Origin: Salinadaptatus halalkaliphilus
GTDB taxonomy: Archaea; Halobacteriota; Halobacteria; Halobacteriales; Natrialbaceae
Direction: 5' to 3'
DNA: 64,000 bases
Assembly: GCF_006543045.1 (NCBI RefSeq)
Contig: NZ_RBZW01000021.1
Coordinates: forward strand, 248,001 to 312,000
Below are positions 44,881 to 53,839 of this stretch, in pieces. The notes beneath the pieces were generated by a model. The model was not told the origin of the DNA. It made no database searches and saw only the letters and a list, made by a program, of their open reading frames with translations. Position numbers and translations under genes: made by a program. Positions within the stretch are counted from its first letter, which is position 1. Every line of letters starts with the position of its first letter.

Positions 44881-46125
44881 ATGATGGAGATCCGATTTTG
44901 CGGCGGCGCTCGAGAGATCGGACGGAGCGCGCTCGTAATCGATGAAACGTTGCTGGTCGATTTCGGGATGGACTCGGGCAACCCGCCGTCGTTTCCGGTC
45001 GGCGATGTCTCCCCGGCGGCCGTCGTCGTCAGCCACGGCCATCTGGACCACGTCGGGACGCTGCCGGCGTTGGTGTCGGGTGACGCGCGGCCGTCGGTAC
45101 ACTGGACGCCACCGACGCGGGATCTGGCGATGGTGTTGGCGCGGGATACGCTGACGCTACACGGCGGGAGCTACGATTGTCCGTTCACCGAGACCGAACT
45201 CGCTCGTCTCACGCAGGTTTCCGAACCCCACGGTTACGAGGAGTCGTTCGAGGCCGCAGGCTACGAGATCACGTTCTACGACGCGGGGCACATCCCTGGT
45301 AGCGCCCACGTCCTGATCGACGACGGGGAGACGCGCTTGCTCTACACCGGCGACTTTCACACCGAAGACCAGCGCCTCGTCGCCGGAACGACCGCCCGCC
45401 CCGACGCCGACGCCGTCATCTGTGAAAGCACCTACGCCGACACGACTCGTCCGCCCCGCGAGGCGATCGAAACCGCGTTCGTCGAAAGCCTCGAGGAGAC
45501 GCTCTGGGAGGGCGGGACGGTCGTCGTCCCCGCGTTCGCGATCGGGCGCACCCAGGAGATGCTGGCGCTGTGTGGCGAGGCCGATCTCGAGTGTTACGTC
45601 GACGGGATGGGGACGCGTGTAACGGAGATCCTACTTCGAGAGGCGAACCAGCCGTTCCTGCGCGACGCGGACGCCCTGCGACGGGCGGCGGGCCACGCCC
45701 GCTTCGTCGACGGTCGGGACGGCCAACGCGAGCGCATCGCCGAGCAAAACACCGTCATCGTCACCACCAGTGGGATGCTCCACGGCGGTCCCGCGATGAC
45801 CTACGTGCCGGCGATCGCCGACCACCCGACCAACAAGATCGCCATGACGGGCTATCAGGTCGACGGGACGCCCGGACGGGATCTCATCGAGACCGGGAGC
45901 GCCGAACTCGGCGACCGGGTGCACTCGGTCAGCGCGCAGGTCGAACAGTACGACTTCTCGGCCCACGCGGATCGAGACGGCTTGCTCGCGTTTCTCGAGT
46001 CCTATCGCGACAGCGAGATCCTCGTCGATCACGGCGATCGATGTGAGGCGTTCGCGGCCGACCTGCGCGAGGACGGATTCGAGGCGTTTGCCCCCGAACT
46101 GGGTACGCAGTATTCGGTTGCGTAG
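44881..46125 (+). CDS. MBL-fold beta-CASP RNase-like protein
   Basis: 414 aa from ATG 44881 (MMEIRFCGGAREIGRSALVI; the second Met is also possible). It has the metallo-beta-lactamase motif SHGHLDHVG, later 'YDAGHIPGSAHVLI' and 'LYTGDFHTEDQRL', then a beta-CASP region ('ICESTYADTTR', 'VVVPAFAIGRTQEMLALCG') and a C-terminal 'VEQYDFSAHADRDGLLAFLE' motif. This is the RNA-metabolising MBL/CPSF-like architecture without KH domains. It is probably a ribonuclease or exonuclease. It lies about 108 bases after the TetR gene. Confidence 0.9.
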   Translation: MMEIRFCGGAREIGRSALVIDETLLVDFGMDSGNPPSFPVGDVSPAAVVVSHGHLDHVGTLPALVSGDARPSVHWTPPTRDLAMVLARDTLTLHGGSYDCPFTETELARLTQVSEPHGYEESFEAAGYEITFYDAGHIPGSAHVLIDDGETRLLYTGDFHTEDQRLVAGTTARPDADAVICESTYADTTRPPREAIETAFVESLEETLWEGGTVVVPAFAIGRTQEMLALCGEADLECYVDGMGTRVTEILLREANQPFLRDADALRRAAGHARFVDGRDGQRERIAEQNTVIVTTSGMLHGGPAMTYVPAIADHPTNKIAMTGYQVDGTPGRDLIETGSAELGDRVHSVSAQVEQYDFSAHADRDGLLAFLESYRDSEILVDHGDRCEAFAADLREDGFEAFAPELGTQYSVA

Positions 46126-46151
46126 TGTCTACGCGTCTCGAAAGCGACACC

Positions 46152-46991
46152 TTACCGGTCGATCGGCGTCAGCACGTTCGTCTCGCCGATCGGATAGGAC
46201 CGCACGTCGCCCCACTTGGTATCGGCGATCTCGTACTCGCGATCGCCCTCGAGAATCTCGCGGACGCCGTCGCGAAGCTTCTCGAGGACGGCGAGGTCGT
46301 CGCCCGTGATCGGCTCGTTGTGGCTGGTGAGCAGCGTGTCGAACGCGCCCGCATCGCGAAGATCCACGAGCGTCGCGAACGTATCGACGTAGGCCTCGAG
46401 GTCGCCGCCCTCGAACATGACGTAGAGGTCGCGATCGACGTGGAGGACGTCGCCGCCGTAGAGCACACCTGTTGCCGGATCCAGGACGCCGATCTGTCCG
46501 GGGGCGTGGCCCGGCAGTGGGTATAGCTCGAGCGTGCGATCGCCGATATCGATCCCCTCCTCGACCGGCGCGGGTGTGGCCTCGAACGACTCGAGTTCGT
46601 AGCCGTCGGGATCGAACCCGTCGGGGAGGTCGTAGCCGGCCTCGAGCCACCGCCTGAGGAAGGCGGCCGCTGCGTCCTCGAACTCGTCGGTGAGCGTATC
46701 GACGGCGACGCGGCCGTCTGCCGGCAGTTCTGGCTGGCCGACGAGCACGTCGTCGAACTGCGACGCGGCCCCGATGTGGTCCCAGTGAGTGTGTGACAGG
46801 ACCATCGTCACCGGCGTCTCGACCAGTTCGGTCGTCAGGCCGTACAGGTCGCCGACGCCCGCACCGGCGTCGACCACGACCGATCTGTCTTCGCCCTCGA
46901 AAAGCACCATCCCGTAGCCGCCGGCTTCGTCGATGTGATACGTGCGATCGGCCACCTGCTCGATGTCGTACCAGTCGTCGGTCGCGTTCAT
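46152..46991 (-). CDS. MBL-fold metallo-hydrolase
   Basis: A stand-alone metallo-beta-lactamase-fold hydrolase (279 aa) with the zinc motif SHTHWDHIG and later GHAPGQIGV ('YPLPGHAPGQIGVLDPATGV') and LTSHNEPI, resembling glyoxalase II/ZipD-type thioesterases. The N-terminal 'YDIEQVADRTYHIDEAGGYG' and 'MVLFEGEDRSVVVDAG' are typical. The substrate is not determinable. It is convergent with the beta-CASP gene, 26 bases away. Confidence 0.88.
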   Translation of the reverse strand: MNATDDWYDIEQVADRTYHIDEAGGYGMVLFEGEDRSVVVDAGAGVGDLYGLTTELVETPVTMVLSHTHWDHIGAASQFDDVLVGQPELPADGRVAVDTLTDEFEDAAAAFLRRWLEAGYDLPDGFDPDGYELESFEATPAPVEEGIDIGDRTLELYPLPGHAPGQIGVLDPATGVLYGGDVLHVDRDLYVMFEGGDLEAYVDTFATLVDLRDAGAFDTLLTSHNEPITGDDLAVLEKLRDGVREILEGDREYEIADTKWGDVRSYPIGETNVLTPIDR

Positions 46992-47118
46992 ACCCTCGAG
47001 TCCGCGTGAAGCATCTTAAATCGCCGGCTCGAGACACAGCGGCTCGAACGACTGTCGGTCGACAGCCTCGATTACTACGACTCGAACAGTCAAGTACAGC
47101 GGCTGCGTATGGTCACTC

Positions 47119-47397
47119 GTGTTTATCGATCCCGAGCGTCTCGAGGATCGCCTGCACGAGGAGTTCGACGGCTCGAGAGGCGAGGCTCGCGTGGTCGTTC
47201 GGCAGGCGGTCGACCTCGCGGATTCCAGTCAGTACGAGGCACACGTCGGCGCGCCGTTGACGACCGACGTGATTCTCGAGGAACTCGCGGACGCTCCGAG
47301 TGGAACGCCGGCGGATCGGTGGAACTGGTGGATCGGCTCGCTCGAGTTGGCTTACGGGGAGTACGAGCGGTTCGGGATCCGTCAGTACAGGAAGTAA
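47119..47397 (+). CDS. conserved haloarchaeal hypothetical protein
   Basis: 92 aa from a GTG at 47119 (FIDPERLEDRLHEEFDGSRG). 'EARVVVRQAVDLADSSQYEA', 'LTTDVILEELADAPSGTPAD' and the aromatic end 'WNWWIGSLELAYGEYERFGI' form a pattern I recognise from many haloarchaeal genomes without an assigned function. No ATG start is available. It is divergent from the MBL gene at 46152. Confidence 0.72.
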   Translation: MFIDPERLEDRLHEEFDGSRGEARVVVRQAVDLADSSQYEAHVGAPLTTDVILEELADAPSGTPADRWNWWIGSLELAYGEYERFGIRQYRK

Positions 47398-47543
47398 CAC
47401 GGTGGACGTTCGCCTCGCTACTGCTGTCCCGACACAGCCGCCGCGCCCTCGACACTCTCGAGTGGACCCCGGTGGCGATATCATAGCCCAATTCCGACGC
47501 GGCTCCTTTCGGAAACGAAACAACTTTTATCCGTTCCTGACCA

Positions 47544-48251
47544 ATGAGTCAGCTAGTGACCGATTCGGACGTTCGTGAAACGATCATGGCTGCGACCTAC
47601 GACGCACTCTGTGAGCAGGGTTACAGTGATCTCACGGCCCAGGACATCGCCGACCGGACCGACAAGAGCAAGGCGTCGTTGTTCTACCACTACGACTCCA
47701 AAGCGGACTTGCTGGCTGACTTCGTCGCGTATCTCCTCGAGTGGTTCGACGATCGCATCGCCGCAACCGAGTCGTTGCCGCCGGTCGAACGGTTGGCGCT
47801 GGCGATCGACTGGTTTCTCTACGGCTCGACGAACGACGACCGCGAGTCGGTCCACGCCGCGCTGTTGGAGCTCCGGACACAAGCACCGCACAACGAGCAG
47901 TACCGCGACCAACTTCGCGAGAGCGACGACCGTCTTCGGGCGTCGCTCGAGGGCATCCTCGCGGACGGCATCGACGCCGGCCAGTTCGTCGATCACGACA
48001 CCGGGCAAACGGCAACGTTGCTCCTGGCGGCAGTCGACGGCGCGCGAACCCGACAGATCACGCTCGACCGCGAGCAGTACCTCGCGGACGTTCGCTCGGC
48101 GATTCTCGAACAGATCGTCGATGACCTCCTCGCAGCGGACGTGGAGAATCCGGCGGCCCACTCTCCGCCATCGGCACCCGTCGTCGACCATCCGATTTGG
48201 GACGTACCGATCGACGACCGACAACACGATCACGACGACACCGATGGCTGA
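47544..48251 (+). CDS. TetR/AcrR family transcriptional regulator
   Basis: 235 aa, paralogous to the gene at 44146. It has the HTH 'AQDIADRTDKSKASLFYHYD' and shares the opening 'ETIMAATYDALCEQGYSDLT'. The C-terminal ligand domain is followed by an extra His/Asp-rich tail (VDHPIWDVPIDDRQHDHDDT). A cttttatcc box lies only about 15-22 bases before the ATG at 47544, so the real start may be a few codons later. It lies 40 bases before the hypothetical gene at 48291 and may be transcribed with it. Confidence 0.9.
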   Translation: MSQLVTDSDVRETIMAATYDALCEQGYSDLTAQDIADRTDKSKASLFYHYDSKADLLADFVAYLLEWFDDRIAATESLPPVERLALAIDWFLYGSTNDDRESVHAALLELRTQAPHNEQYRDQLRESDDRLRASLEGILADGIDAGQFVDHDTGQTATLLLAAVDGARTRQITLDREQYLADVRSAILEQIVDDLLAADVENPAAHSPPSAPVVDHPIWDVPIDDRQHDHDDTDG

Positions 48252-48290
48252 ACGACACCGGCGACGGCGTCGTCCCCTCCAACTCAAGGT

Positions 48291-49172
48291 ATGAGCGAAC
48301 CCACCTCCACGAACGAGCAACGAAACGCACCCGATCACCACGTTTCGGCCCTTTCCCCGCCGGTTCGAACGATCGCAGTGGAGTCGATCCCGCCACAGGA
48401 CCGATCGCTTTCCGTCTCACTGTGTCGGGTTGCCGGCGAGTTCGGTAGCGCCGCCGACTCGTCGCCACGACGGACCGATCGCATCCTCGAGCCGGTGACC
48501 GATGCCGTCGCCGTCTTCGAGGGGTACGTTCGGATCCGATGTGAGCTACTGACCGGCGATCGGTACGACCGTCCTGGGTCCCGTGATGTCGCCGTCCTGG
48601 CGAGTGACTCTCTGCATGCAACCGCCTACACGATGGTCGCCGACGCTCCGATCGCGGACCGGCGGATCCTCGACCTGTATCGCGTTCTGACCGAGGGATC
48701 CTCGACAGTTTCGGGGGCCTTTCAAGGCCGCTCGAGCGACGACGGCGAGCCGACGGGAATCGTGACACCCCGACCCGCCACTGTCCTCGCCGGTATCGCA
48801 GCCGATCTCGGCGCAACCGCTGTCGGGGTGCCCGCCGAGCAGCGAACGGCACTCACACGGTATAGCCGGTCGCTCGTAGCCGCACTGACGCTCCACCCGT
48901 CCCCGACTGACGCCCTCACCGAGACAGTCGTCCACCTTCTCGAGGGTCGCGACGAGTCCCATGCGACGGTCGATCGTGAGCGAGCCACCACCGACGGGAC
49001 CCCGGTCGAAACAACGTCGATCGAGACACACCTCGAGCGGGCGCGGACCGCGCTGTCCTCGCTCGAGGTCGTCGACCGGAACGATCGTCGCGACGGCGTC
49101 CAGTCGCCGAGTGCCCGTCTCGAGAGGGCAACACGGATTCCGTTCGAGGACGTAGTGGCCGACGATGGCTGA
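48291..49172 (+). CDS. haloarchaeal hypothetical, possible polyprenyl-synthetase-like fold
   Basis: 293 aa, helical and acidic, with 'VAVFEGYVRIRCELLTGDRY' and 'RDVAVLASDSLHATAYTMVA' followed by 'APIADRRILDLYRVLTEGSS'. These resemble the helix pattern of isoprenyl diphosphate synthases but lack both DDxxD motifs, so it would not be catalytic as such. The comparison is tentative. It begins 40 bases after the TetR gene and overlaps the following membrane protein gene by eight bases, which suggests one operon. Confidence 0.6.
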   Translation: MSEPTSTNEQRNAPDHHVSALSPPVRTIAVESIPPQDRSLSVSLCRVAGEFGSAADSSPRRTDRILEPVTDAVAVFEGYVRIRCELLTGDRYDRPGSRDVAVLASDSLHATAYTMVADAPIADRRILDLYRVLTEGSSTVSGAFQGRSSDDGEPTGIVTPRPATVLAGIAADLGATAVGVPAEQRTALTRYSRSLVAALTLHPSPTDALTETVVHLLEGRDESHATVDRERATTDGTPVETTSIETHLERARTALSSLEVVDRNDRRDGVQSPSARLERATRIPFEDVVADDG

Positions 49173-49506
49173 CGTTACGCGACCGATCTGGCCGGCGTAC
49201 CTGTTGACGGTGTTCGTCGGCGGTCTCGGACACTGTTATCTTGGCCAGTGGAAACGCGGGGTGGCCTGGTTCGTGCTGTACCTGCTGTCGCTTGCGTTTC
49301 TGTCTGCCCGGACGCTGTCGGGTGCGTTCGATCTCAGCGAGCCGTTTTTCGTCACCGCGTTGCAGTTCGAGTCGGTCGACTATGTCGACGTCGCCATCCC
49401 GCTTGCGGTGCTTTTGGTCTGTCTGCTCGACGTTTACCTCGTCGGGCTGGCTAAACGAACCGACGCGCCGATCGCTCCGGAGGAATCGCACTCGAACGGT
49501 TCGTAG
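49165..49506 (+). CDS. TM2-like small membrane protein
   Basis: 113 aa with three hydrophobic segments ('PAYLLTVFVGGLGHCYLGQW', 'GVAWFVLYLLSLAFLSARTL', 'VAIPLAVLLVCLLDVYLVGL'). The GGLGHCYLGQWKRG turn resembles a TM2-domain glycine-rich loop. ATG 49165 overlaps the upstream stop by eight bases. No zinc ribbon is attached. The function is unknown. Confidence 0.72.
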   Translation: MADVTRPIWPAYLLTVFVGGLGHCYLGQWKRGVAWFVLYLLSLAFLSARTLSGAFDLSEPFFVTALQFESVDYVDVAIPLAVLLVCLLDVYLVGLAKRTDAPIAPEESHSNGS

Positions 49507-49515
49507 CGACGACGG

Positions 49516-50106
49516 TTACCCGTCTGTAAGCCAGGCATCGATCGCACCTGCCTGTGCGCCGCGGCGGTGAATCGTGCCGTCGGCGACATCGACGACGGTG
49601 CTTTCGGTGCCCGGGGTCTCCCCGGCGTCGATGACGGTGGCTTCGTCGCGGACTCGGTGGCCGATTTCCTCGACCCTGCAAGCGCTCGGCTCGCCGCTTA
49701 CGTTCGCACTGGTCGCGGTGATCGGGCGCTCCAGACGCTCGAGCAACGCGAGTGCGGGCTCACAGTCCGGCACCCGGACGCCGACCCGGTCGCGACCGGC
49801 CGTCAGTACGTCGGGAACTGGATCGCGTCGCTCACAGAGCACCGTCACGGGGCCCGGCAGAAATTCCTCGGCGAACGCACGCTCCCGATCGGTCGCGCGG
49901 ACGTATCCCGCCTCGAGTGCCGTCTCGAACGTCGGGACGGCAAGTGAGACGGGCTTCGATCGATCCCGTCCCTTACACTCGAAGACGTGCTCGACGGCTG
50001 CAGGATCGAGCGCGTCGGCTCCCAGCCCGTAGACCGTCTCGGTCGGGTAGACGACTAACTCGCCAGCCCGGATCGCTTCGACTGCACGCTCGAGAGCCTC
50101 GTCCAT
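49516..50106 (-). CDS. L-threonylcarbamoyladenylate synthase (Sua5/YrdC type)
   Basis: YrdC-domain protein (196 aa from ATG 50106, MDEALERAVEAIRAGELVVY). It makes threonylcarbamoyl-AMP for the t6A modification of ANN-decoding tRNAs. Family motifs are 'VVYPTETVYGLGADALDPAA', 'KGRDRSKPVSLAVP', 'FLPGPVTVLC' and 'RPITATSANVSGEPSAC'. The C-terminal Sua5 domain is absent, giving the short YrdC form. It is convergent with the gene at 49165, 9 bases away. Confidence 0.94.
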   Translation of the reverse strand: MDEALERAVEAIRAGELVVYPTETVYGLGADALDPAAVEHVFECKGRDRSKPVSLAVPTFETALEAGYVRATDRERAFAEEFLPGPVTVLCERRDPVPDVLTAGRDRVGVRVPDCEPALALLERLERPITATSANVSGEPSACRVEEIGHRVRDEATVIDAGETPGTESTVVDVADGTIHRRGAQAGAIDAWLTDG

Positions 50107-50186
50107 GGTCGGCAGTCGCGGCCTCACGGGCAAAAGCGTACCGTCGTCGGTCGATCGTCCTCGAGTGCCGTGATCGATCGTTGATC

Positions 50187-50894
50187 TCACTCACTCGTAT
50201 ACTCTTCCCGACAGGTATGGACCGCCACGTGATCGACCTCGACGGCCACGTCCTCCTCGGTGACGTGCAATCGGGCCTGGGTTCCGCCCGTGCGTGTTAC
50301 CGGCCAGCTATCGGGCGCTCGAGGGTCGCCGTCGACCGTCGCCGCGACCTCGAAGGTCGCGTACTCGTTCGAGACGGCGAGCTCGGGTCGCTCGGTGACA
50401 TCGATTTCGTCGTCGGGCTCGACCTCGACGCCGGCTTCCTCGAAGATCGTGTTGTCAGCTTCGTCGCGAACGACGATGTCGACGACGACCGGCTCGTCGG
50501 TCTCGTTGACCACCTCGAGATCGTTCGTCCCCGGCCAGGTCGGCGTCGTCTCCTCGAACCGGAGTTTCGATGTCGCTTCCTCGCGTTCGATCTCCCACTC
50601 GTAGTAGTCGCCGTCGTTCTCGACGACGGATGTCGGCGCGACGGCGTGGGGAAACCAGAGTTCGTCGTCGGTCTCGTAGCCGTCGTTCTCGAGTGCCCGT
50701 TGGGCTTCGGCCTGGGGTTCGTCCGGCAGCATCGAATACGGAATAATGTAGTCGTCACACTGCTCGAAGTTGGGATCGAGGTCGTCGCCGCCGTCGGTGG
50801 GCGAGGATCCCGTTCGCTCGAGTTCACCGAGACAGCCGGCAGCGATTGCGGAAACGATACCGCAGGCACCGCCGAGAAACCGTCGCCGATTCAT
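50187..50894 (-). CDS. secreted lipoprotein of unknown function
   Basis: 235 aa. The N-terminus MNRRRFLGGACGIVSAIAAG with a following Cys is a Tat-type signal (RRRFLG) with lipobox AAGC, so the mature protein is lipid-anchored outside the membrane. The body is acidic and beta-rich ('LEVVNETDEPVVVDIVVRDE', 'VEVDHVAVHTCREEYTSE'), suggesting an Ig-like fold. No enzymatic motif is visible. It has its own AT-rich upstream region (ctcaattatccctcaataaa). Confidence 0.78.
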   Translation of the reverse strand: MNRRRFLGGACGIVSAIAAGCLGELERTGSSPTDGGDDLDPNFEQCDDYIIPYSMLPDEPQAEAQRALENDGYETDDELWFPHAVAPTSVVENDGDYYEWEIEREEATSKLRFEETTPTWPGTNDLEVVNETDEPVVVDIVVRDEADNTIFEEAGVEVEPDDEIDVTERPELAVSNEYATFEVAATVDGDPRAPDSWPVTRTGGTQARLHVTEEDVAVEVDHVAVHTCREEYTSE

Positions 50895-51058
50895 GTCAGC
50901 TAAAACCTCTCAATTATCCCTCAATAAACCTACGCGTTGGATCGGTGTCTCACCGAGCGGATACGACGAGTTCGGAGCTACTCGTCGATTCAGCCGACGG
51001 AGCCGTTCCATCACACGTTGGCGGCGGCTTTTTGCCTCCGGGGACTGTGCCCGAAGAC

Positions 51059-51286
51059 ATGTTCCCCGATAGCTCTCGCCCGGAAACGGATCAGGACGAC
51101 CAGTGGAAAGAGCGGATAGACGCCCTCGAGCGAGGACAGACGCGACTCGAAAACACGCTCCGCGGACTCGGCCGAGAACTGGATTTCTCGATCGGCTGTC
51201 TTTGTCCGAATTGTGAGAACTCCCTCATGATACGGTCCAACGGCGAGATGTACTGTCCGCGGTGTCGTAACCGGACCGGACTGTAA
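51059..51286 (+). CDS. small coiled-coil zinc-ribbon protein
   Basis: 75 aa from ATG 51059 (MFPDSSRPETDQDDQWKERI). A charged helix of about 30 residues ('RIDALERGQTRLENTLRGLG') is followed by a zinc ribbon with CPNC and CPRC pairs (CLCPNCENSL and EMYCPRCRNRTGL). Longer upstream readings are poor. The function is unknown; it may bind nucleic acid. Confidence 0.65.
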   Translation: MFPDSSRPETDQDDQWKERIDALERGQTRLENTLRGLGRELDFSIGCLCPNCENSLMIRSNGEMYCPRCRNRTGL

Positions 51287-51489
51287 CTGACTCTCGGGCA
51301 CTATTGCTCTCCGTTCAATATACAACTCCCTCTACAGCGTGCGTTCGTCCGTTCGGCTCGGCTGCCATACGCCATTTCCGGCGTGAACGCGACTCCTCCT
51401 GGATCGTTATAATACGCCGATACAGCCTGTCTAGCAGGTTGTCGGTCTTCACTCGATCAGAATTGTGTTACTTGGGCAATCTGCACAAT

Positions 51490-51495
51490 ACTTAT
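51490..51495 (+). promoter_or_regulatory. TATA box for VKOR-like gene
   Basis: acttat in acaatacttatggtg lies about 30 bases before ATG 51523, a leaderless-type position. Confidence 0.4.
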
Positions 51496-51522
51496 GGTGT
51501 CTCCTCTCCAAACCAGTATTGT

Positions 51523-52158
51523 ATGTCAACCAAAAATCCGGGGTCAGTGGCGTTCGATTACGAGTGGTCCTATTTGCCGCGAGCGACGGTATTGTTCGGC
51601 ATTTTTGCCGTTGTCGCCGTGATTGGCTGGCTCGTAACGGTCCTCCTCACGGCGATCCACCTATTCGCGATTCCAGCAATACCGCCCGACGCGCCGGTCC
51701 AGGGAAGCATCGACGTGATCACGAGTCAGTGGGCCTACGTCTTCGGCATCCCGCTCGCGACACTTGGCGGGTTCTACTATCTGACGACGATCGGGCTCGC
51801 GCTGTGGTGGTTCGATACGCGTCACCCGCTACTCATCAAGATCCTGACGCCGATTACGGCGAGCGGCGTGGCGTTCTCGGCGTACTTCGTCTACCTGCAA
51901 CTGGGCGTCATCGGCGAGATCTGCCCGTTCTGTATGGTGTCTGCCGGCGCGACGGTCGTCCTGTTCGCCCTCGAGTTGGCGATCCTTCGTGCGAGCGAGA
52001 CGCCATCGCTGTCGGCCATGACCGGCGATTTCGGCTCGCTTCTCGAGGAGACGACCGCGCCATTGATCGTCTTCCCGGTGTTGATCGGACTGGTCACACT
52101 CGCGGGCCTGTTCGCGGTACCGTTGCTGCCGCTTCCCGATCCGGTCCCCTTCGTCTAA
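51523..52158 (+). CDS. vitamin K epoxide reductase family membrane protein, partial cysteine set
   Basis: 211 aa from ATG 51523 (MSTKNPGSVAFDYEWSYLPR). It has five hydrophobic segments with the VKOR core: 'WAYVFGIPLATLGGFYYLTT', 'FSAYFVYLQLGVIGEICPFC' and the active-site CPFC at 134-137. The extracellular loop, which normally holds a Cys pair before 'xxDVV', here reads 'PVQGSIDVITSQWAYVFGIP' with no cysteine. So the electron-relay pair is missing and only the quinone-side CxxC remains. It might act with a separate thiol protein. It belongs to the DsbB/VKOR-type disulfide-forming systems. Confidence 0.8.
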   Translation: MSTKNPGSVAFDYEWSYLPRATVLFGIFAVVAVIGWLVTVLLTAIHLFAIPAIPPDAPVQGSIDVITSQWAYVFGIPLATLGGFYYLTTIGLALWWFDTRHPLLIKILTPITASGVAFSAYFVYLQLGVIGEICPFCMVSAGATVVLFALELAILRASETPSLSAMTGDFGSLLEETTAPLIVFPVLIGLVTLAGLFAVPLLPLPDPVPFV

Positions 52159-52254
52159 CGCATCGAACAGGGACGTAGCGCCCTCGTGGTCTGCTCATTC
52201 TCCGTCCTCGCTGCGACCGCTCCCGACGGTCGACTCGGCAACGACTCGCGAGGA

Positions 52255-52389
52255 TCAGCCGGCAGCCATCTCGCGACAACTTTCGACGCAGTCGGGGAGC
52301 ACCTCCGCACAGACCTGTGCGGCCTCGAGACAGTTGTCGATACACTCCTGTATGTGGCCGTCCGCGTGCTCGAGTTGTTCGAGTGCCAT
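52255..52389 (-). CDS. shortened four-helix copper-binding protein (DUF326-like)
   Basis: 44 aa (MALEQLEHADGHIQECIDNC, then LEAAQVCAEVLPDCVESCRE). The first 27 residues match the start of DUF326 copper-storage-like proteins, which are normally about 110 aa with many cysteines. Here the middle is missing and the end follows directly. Five cysteines remain, at 16, 20, 27, 34 and 38. It may be a mini-protein or a deletion remnant. It lies between the VKOR-like gene and the MoxR gene. Confidence 0.6.
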   Translation of the reverse strand: MALEQLEHADGHIQECIDNCLEAAQVCAEVLPDCVESCREMAAG

Positions 52390-52444
52390 AGCAGGTTGAT
52401 GTCGCTCGGGGGAAAGAAACTCCGAGTGGCGAGTGCAAGGACGG

Positions 52445-53752
52445 CTACCGATCTCGCTCGGTCTCCTCGCGTGTGGACGGTTCTGACTCTCGACCGGACG
52501 CGTCCGACGCCCACGGATCGGAATCTCGAGACTGGGACTCCTGGCGCTTCGACGAGACGGGATCCTGGTGCTCGCCGGTGGCTGGTTCCTGTCGCGGCTC
52601 GGTACTAGGTCGATGATCCGTGGGGGACGTGGGCTGACGATCGTCCGGAGACGACGCTTGGCTGCCGCGACCGGGCTGGTCAGCCGACGCCGTCGGATCC
52701 GCATGTTCGTGCTCGGGCAGCAACGCGGGATCGGTGACCGGCTCCGTCTCGGGAGACGCCGGATCGCCGTGGGCGTCGTCCGACGTCGGCGAGACGCCGG
52801 GCACGTCGACTGTCTGTAGTGCGCGACGGACGACATCGGTCGCGTCGACCCCCTCGACGGTCGCTTCAGTCGTCAACACGAGCCGGTGGGCCATCGTCGG
52901 GATCGCAAGCCGTTTGATGTCGATGGGGGTAACGTACGATCGGCCGTCGATAACTGCCCCGGCGCGGGCGGCCTCGAAGACCCGTTGGACGCCGCGGGGT
53001 GAGACGCCGATCTCGACTCGCTCGTCTTCGCGTGTTGCCCGCGCGAGATCGACGATGTACCGTCTGAGGTCGCGTTCGACCGAGATGCCTTCGGTAACGG
53101 CCTGGAGGATGTCGACCGTCTCGGGCGTCACGACCGGCTCGACGCTCGGCGAGAGGGTCCGGCGGGTAGCGCGGCGCTCGAGCAACCCCATTTCGCCCTC
53201 GATGTCGGGGTAGCCAAGCGAGGTTTTGACGCTGAAGCGATCGCGCTGGGCTTCGGGCAGCCGGAAGGTGCCGTCCTGTTCGATCGGGTTCTGGGTGGCG
53301 ATCACGATAAACGGCGTCGGTAGCTCGTGGGTTTCGCCGTCGACGCTGACCTGTCGTTCCTCCATCGCCTCGAGCAGGGCGGCCTGGGTCTTCGGCGGCG
53401 CGCGATTGATCTCGTCGGCCAGTACGACGTTTGTAAAGACCGGTCCCTCGGCGAAGGCGAACTCGCCGGCGTGTTCGTCGTAGACCATCGAGCCCGTCAC
53501 GTCCGCGGGTAGCAAATCGGGTGTAAACTGGATGCGGGTGAACTCGAGGCCCATCGCTTCGGCGAGGACGCGTGCGGTGACGGTCTTGCCCGTTCCCGGA
53601 ACGTCCTCCAAGAGGACGTGTCCGCGAGCGAGTACGGCGGCGACGATCGCCTGCAGGACATCGTCGTCGACGATCGCGGCGTCCTCGACCCGATCGACGA
53701 TGTGCTCGACGGCGTCGGCAGCCTCGGCGGGTGCCACGGTCGGCTCGTCCAT
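52445..53752 (-). CDS. MoxR-type AAA+ ATPase with long disordered tail
   Basis: 435 aa. The AAA core has Walker A in 'EDVPGTGKTVTARVLAEAMG' (51-57), Walker B in 'VVLADEINRAPPKTQAALLE', sensor and 'ATQNPIEQDGTFRLPEAQRD'. It ends near residue 320 ('VVRRALQTVDVPGVSPTS'). About 110 further residues are Ser/Pro/Gln/Asp/Glu-rich and low-complexity, unusual for the family. MoxR proteins act as chaperones with DUF58/VWA partners; here the DUF58 gene lies upstream on the same strand. Confidence 0.9.
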   Translation of the reverse strand: MDEPTVAPAEAADAVEHIVDRVEDAAIVDDDVLQAIVAAVLARGHVLLEDVPGTGKTVTARVLAEAMGLEFTRIQFTPDLLPADVTGSMVYDEHAGEFAFAEGPVFTNVVLADEINRAPPKTQAALLEAMEERQVSVDGETHELPTPFIVIATQNPIEQDGTFRLPEAQRDRFSVKTSLGYPDIEGEMGLLERRATRRTLSPSVEPVVTPETVDILQAVTEGISVERDLRRYIVDLARATREDERVEIGVSPRGVQRVFEAARAGAVIDGRSYVTPIDIKRLAIPTMAHRLVLTTEATVEGVDATDVVRRALQTVDVPGVSPTSDDAHGDPASPETEPVTDPALLPEHEHADPTASADQPGRGSQASSPDDRQPTSPTDHRPSTEPRQEPATGEHQDPVSSKRQESQSRDSDPWASDASGRESEPSTREETERDR

Positions 53753-53839
53753 ACACGACAGTGACGCTAGACGATTAAGTACCCTCGGCCTTCGTCGACG
53801 GCGGGCGCTCCTCGAGCGTGGTCGACCCCCAGATTCGAG

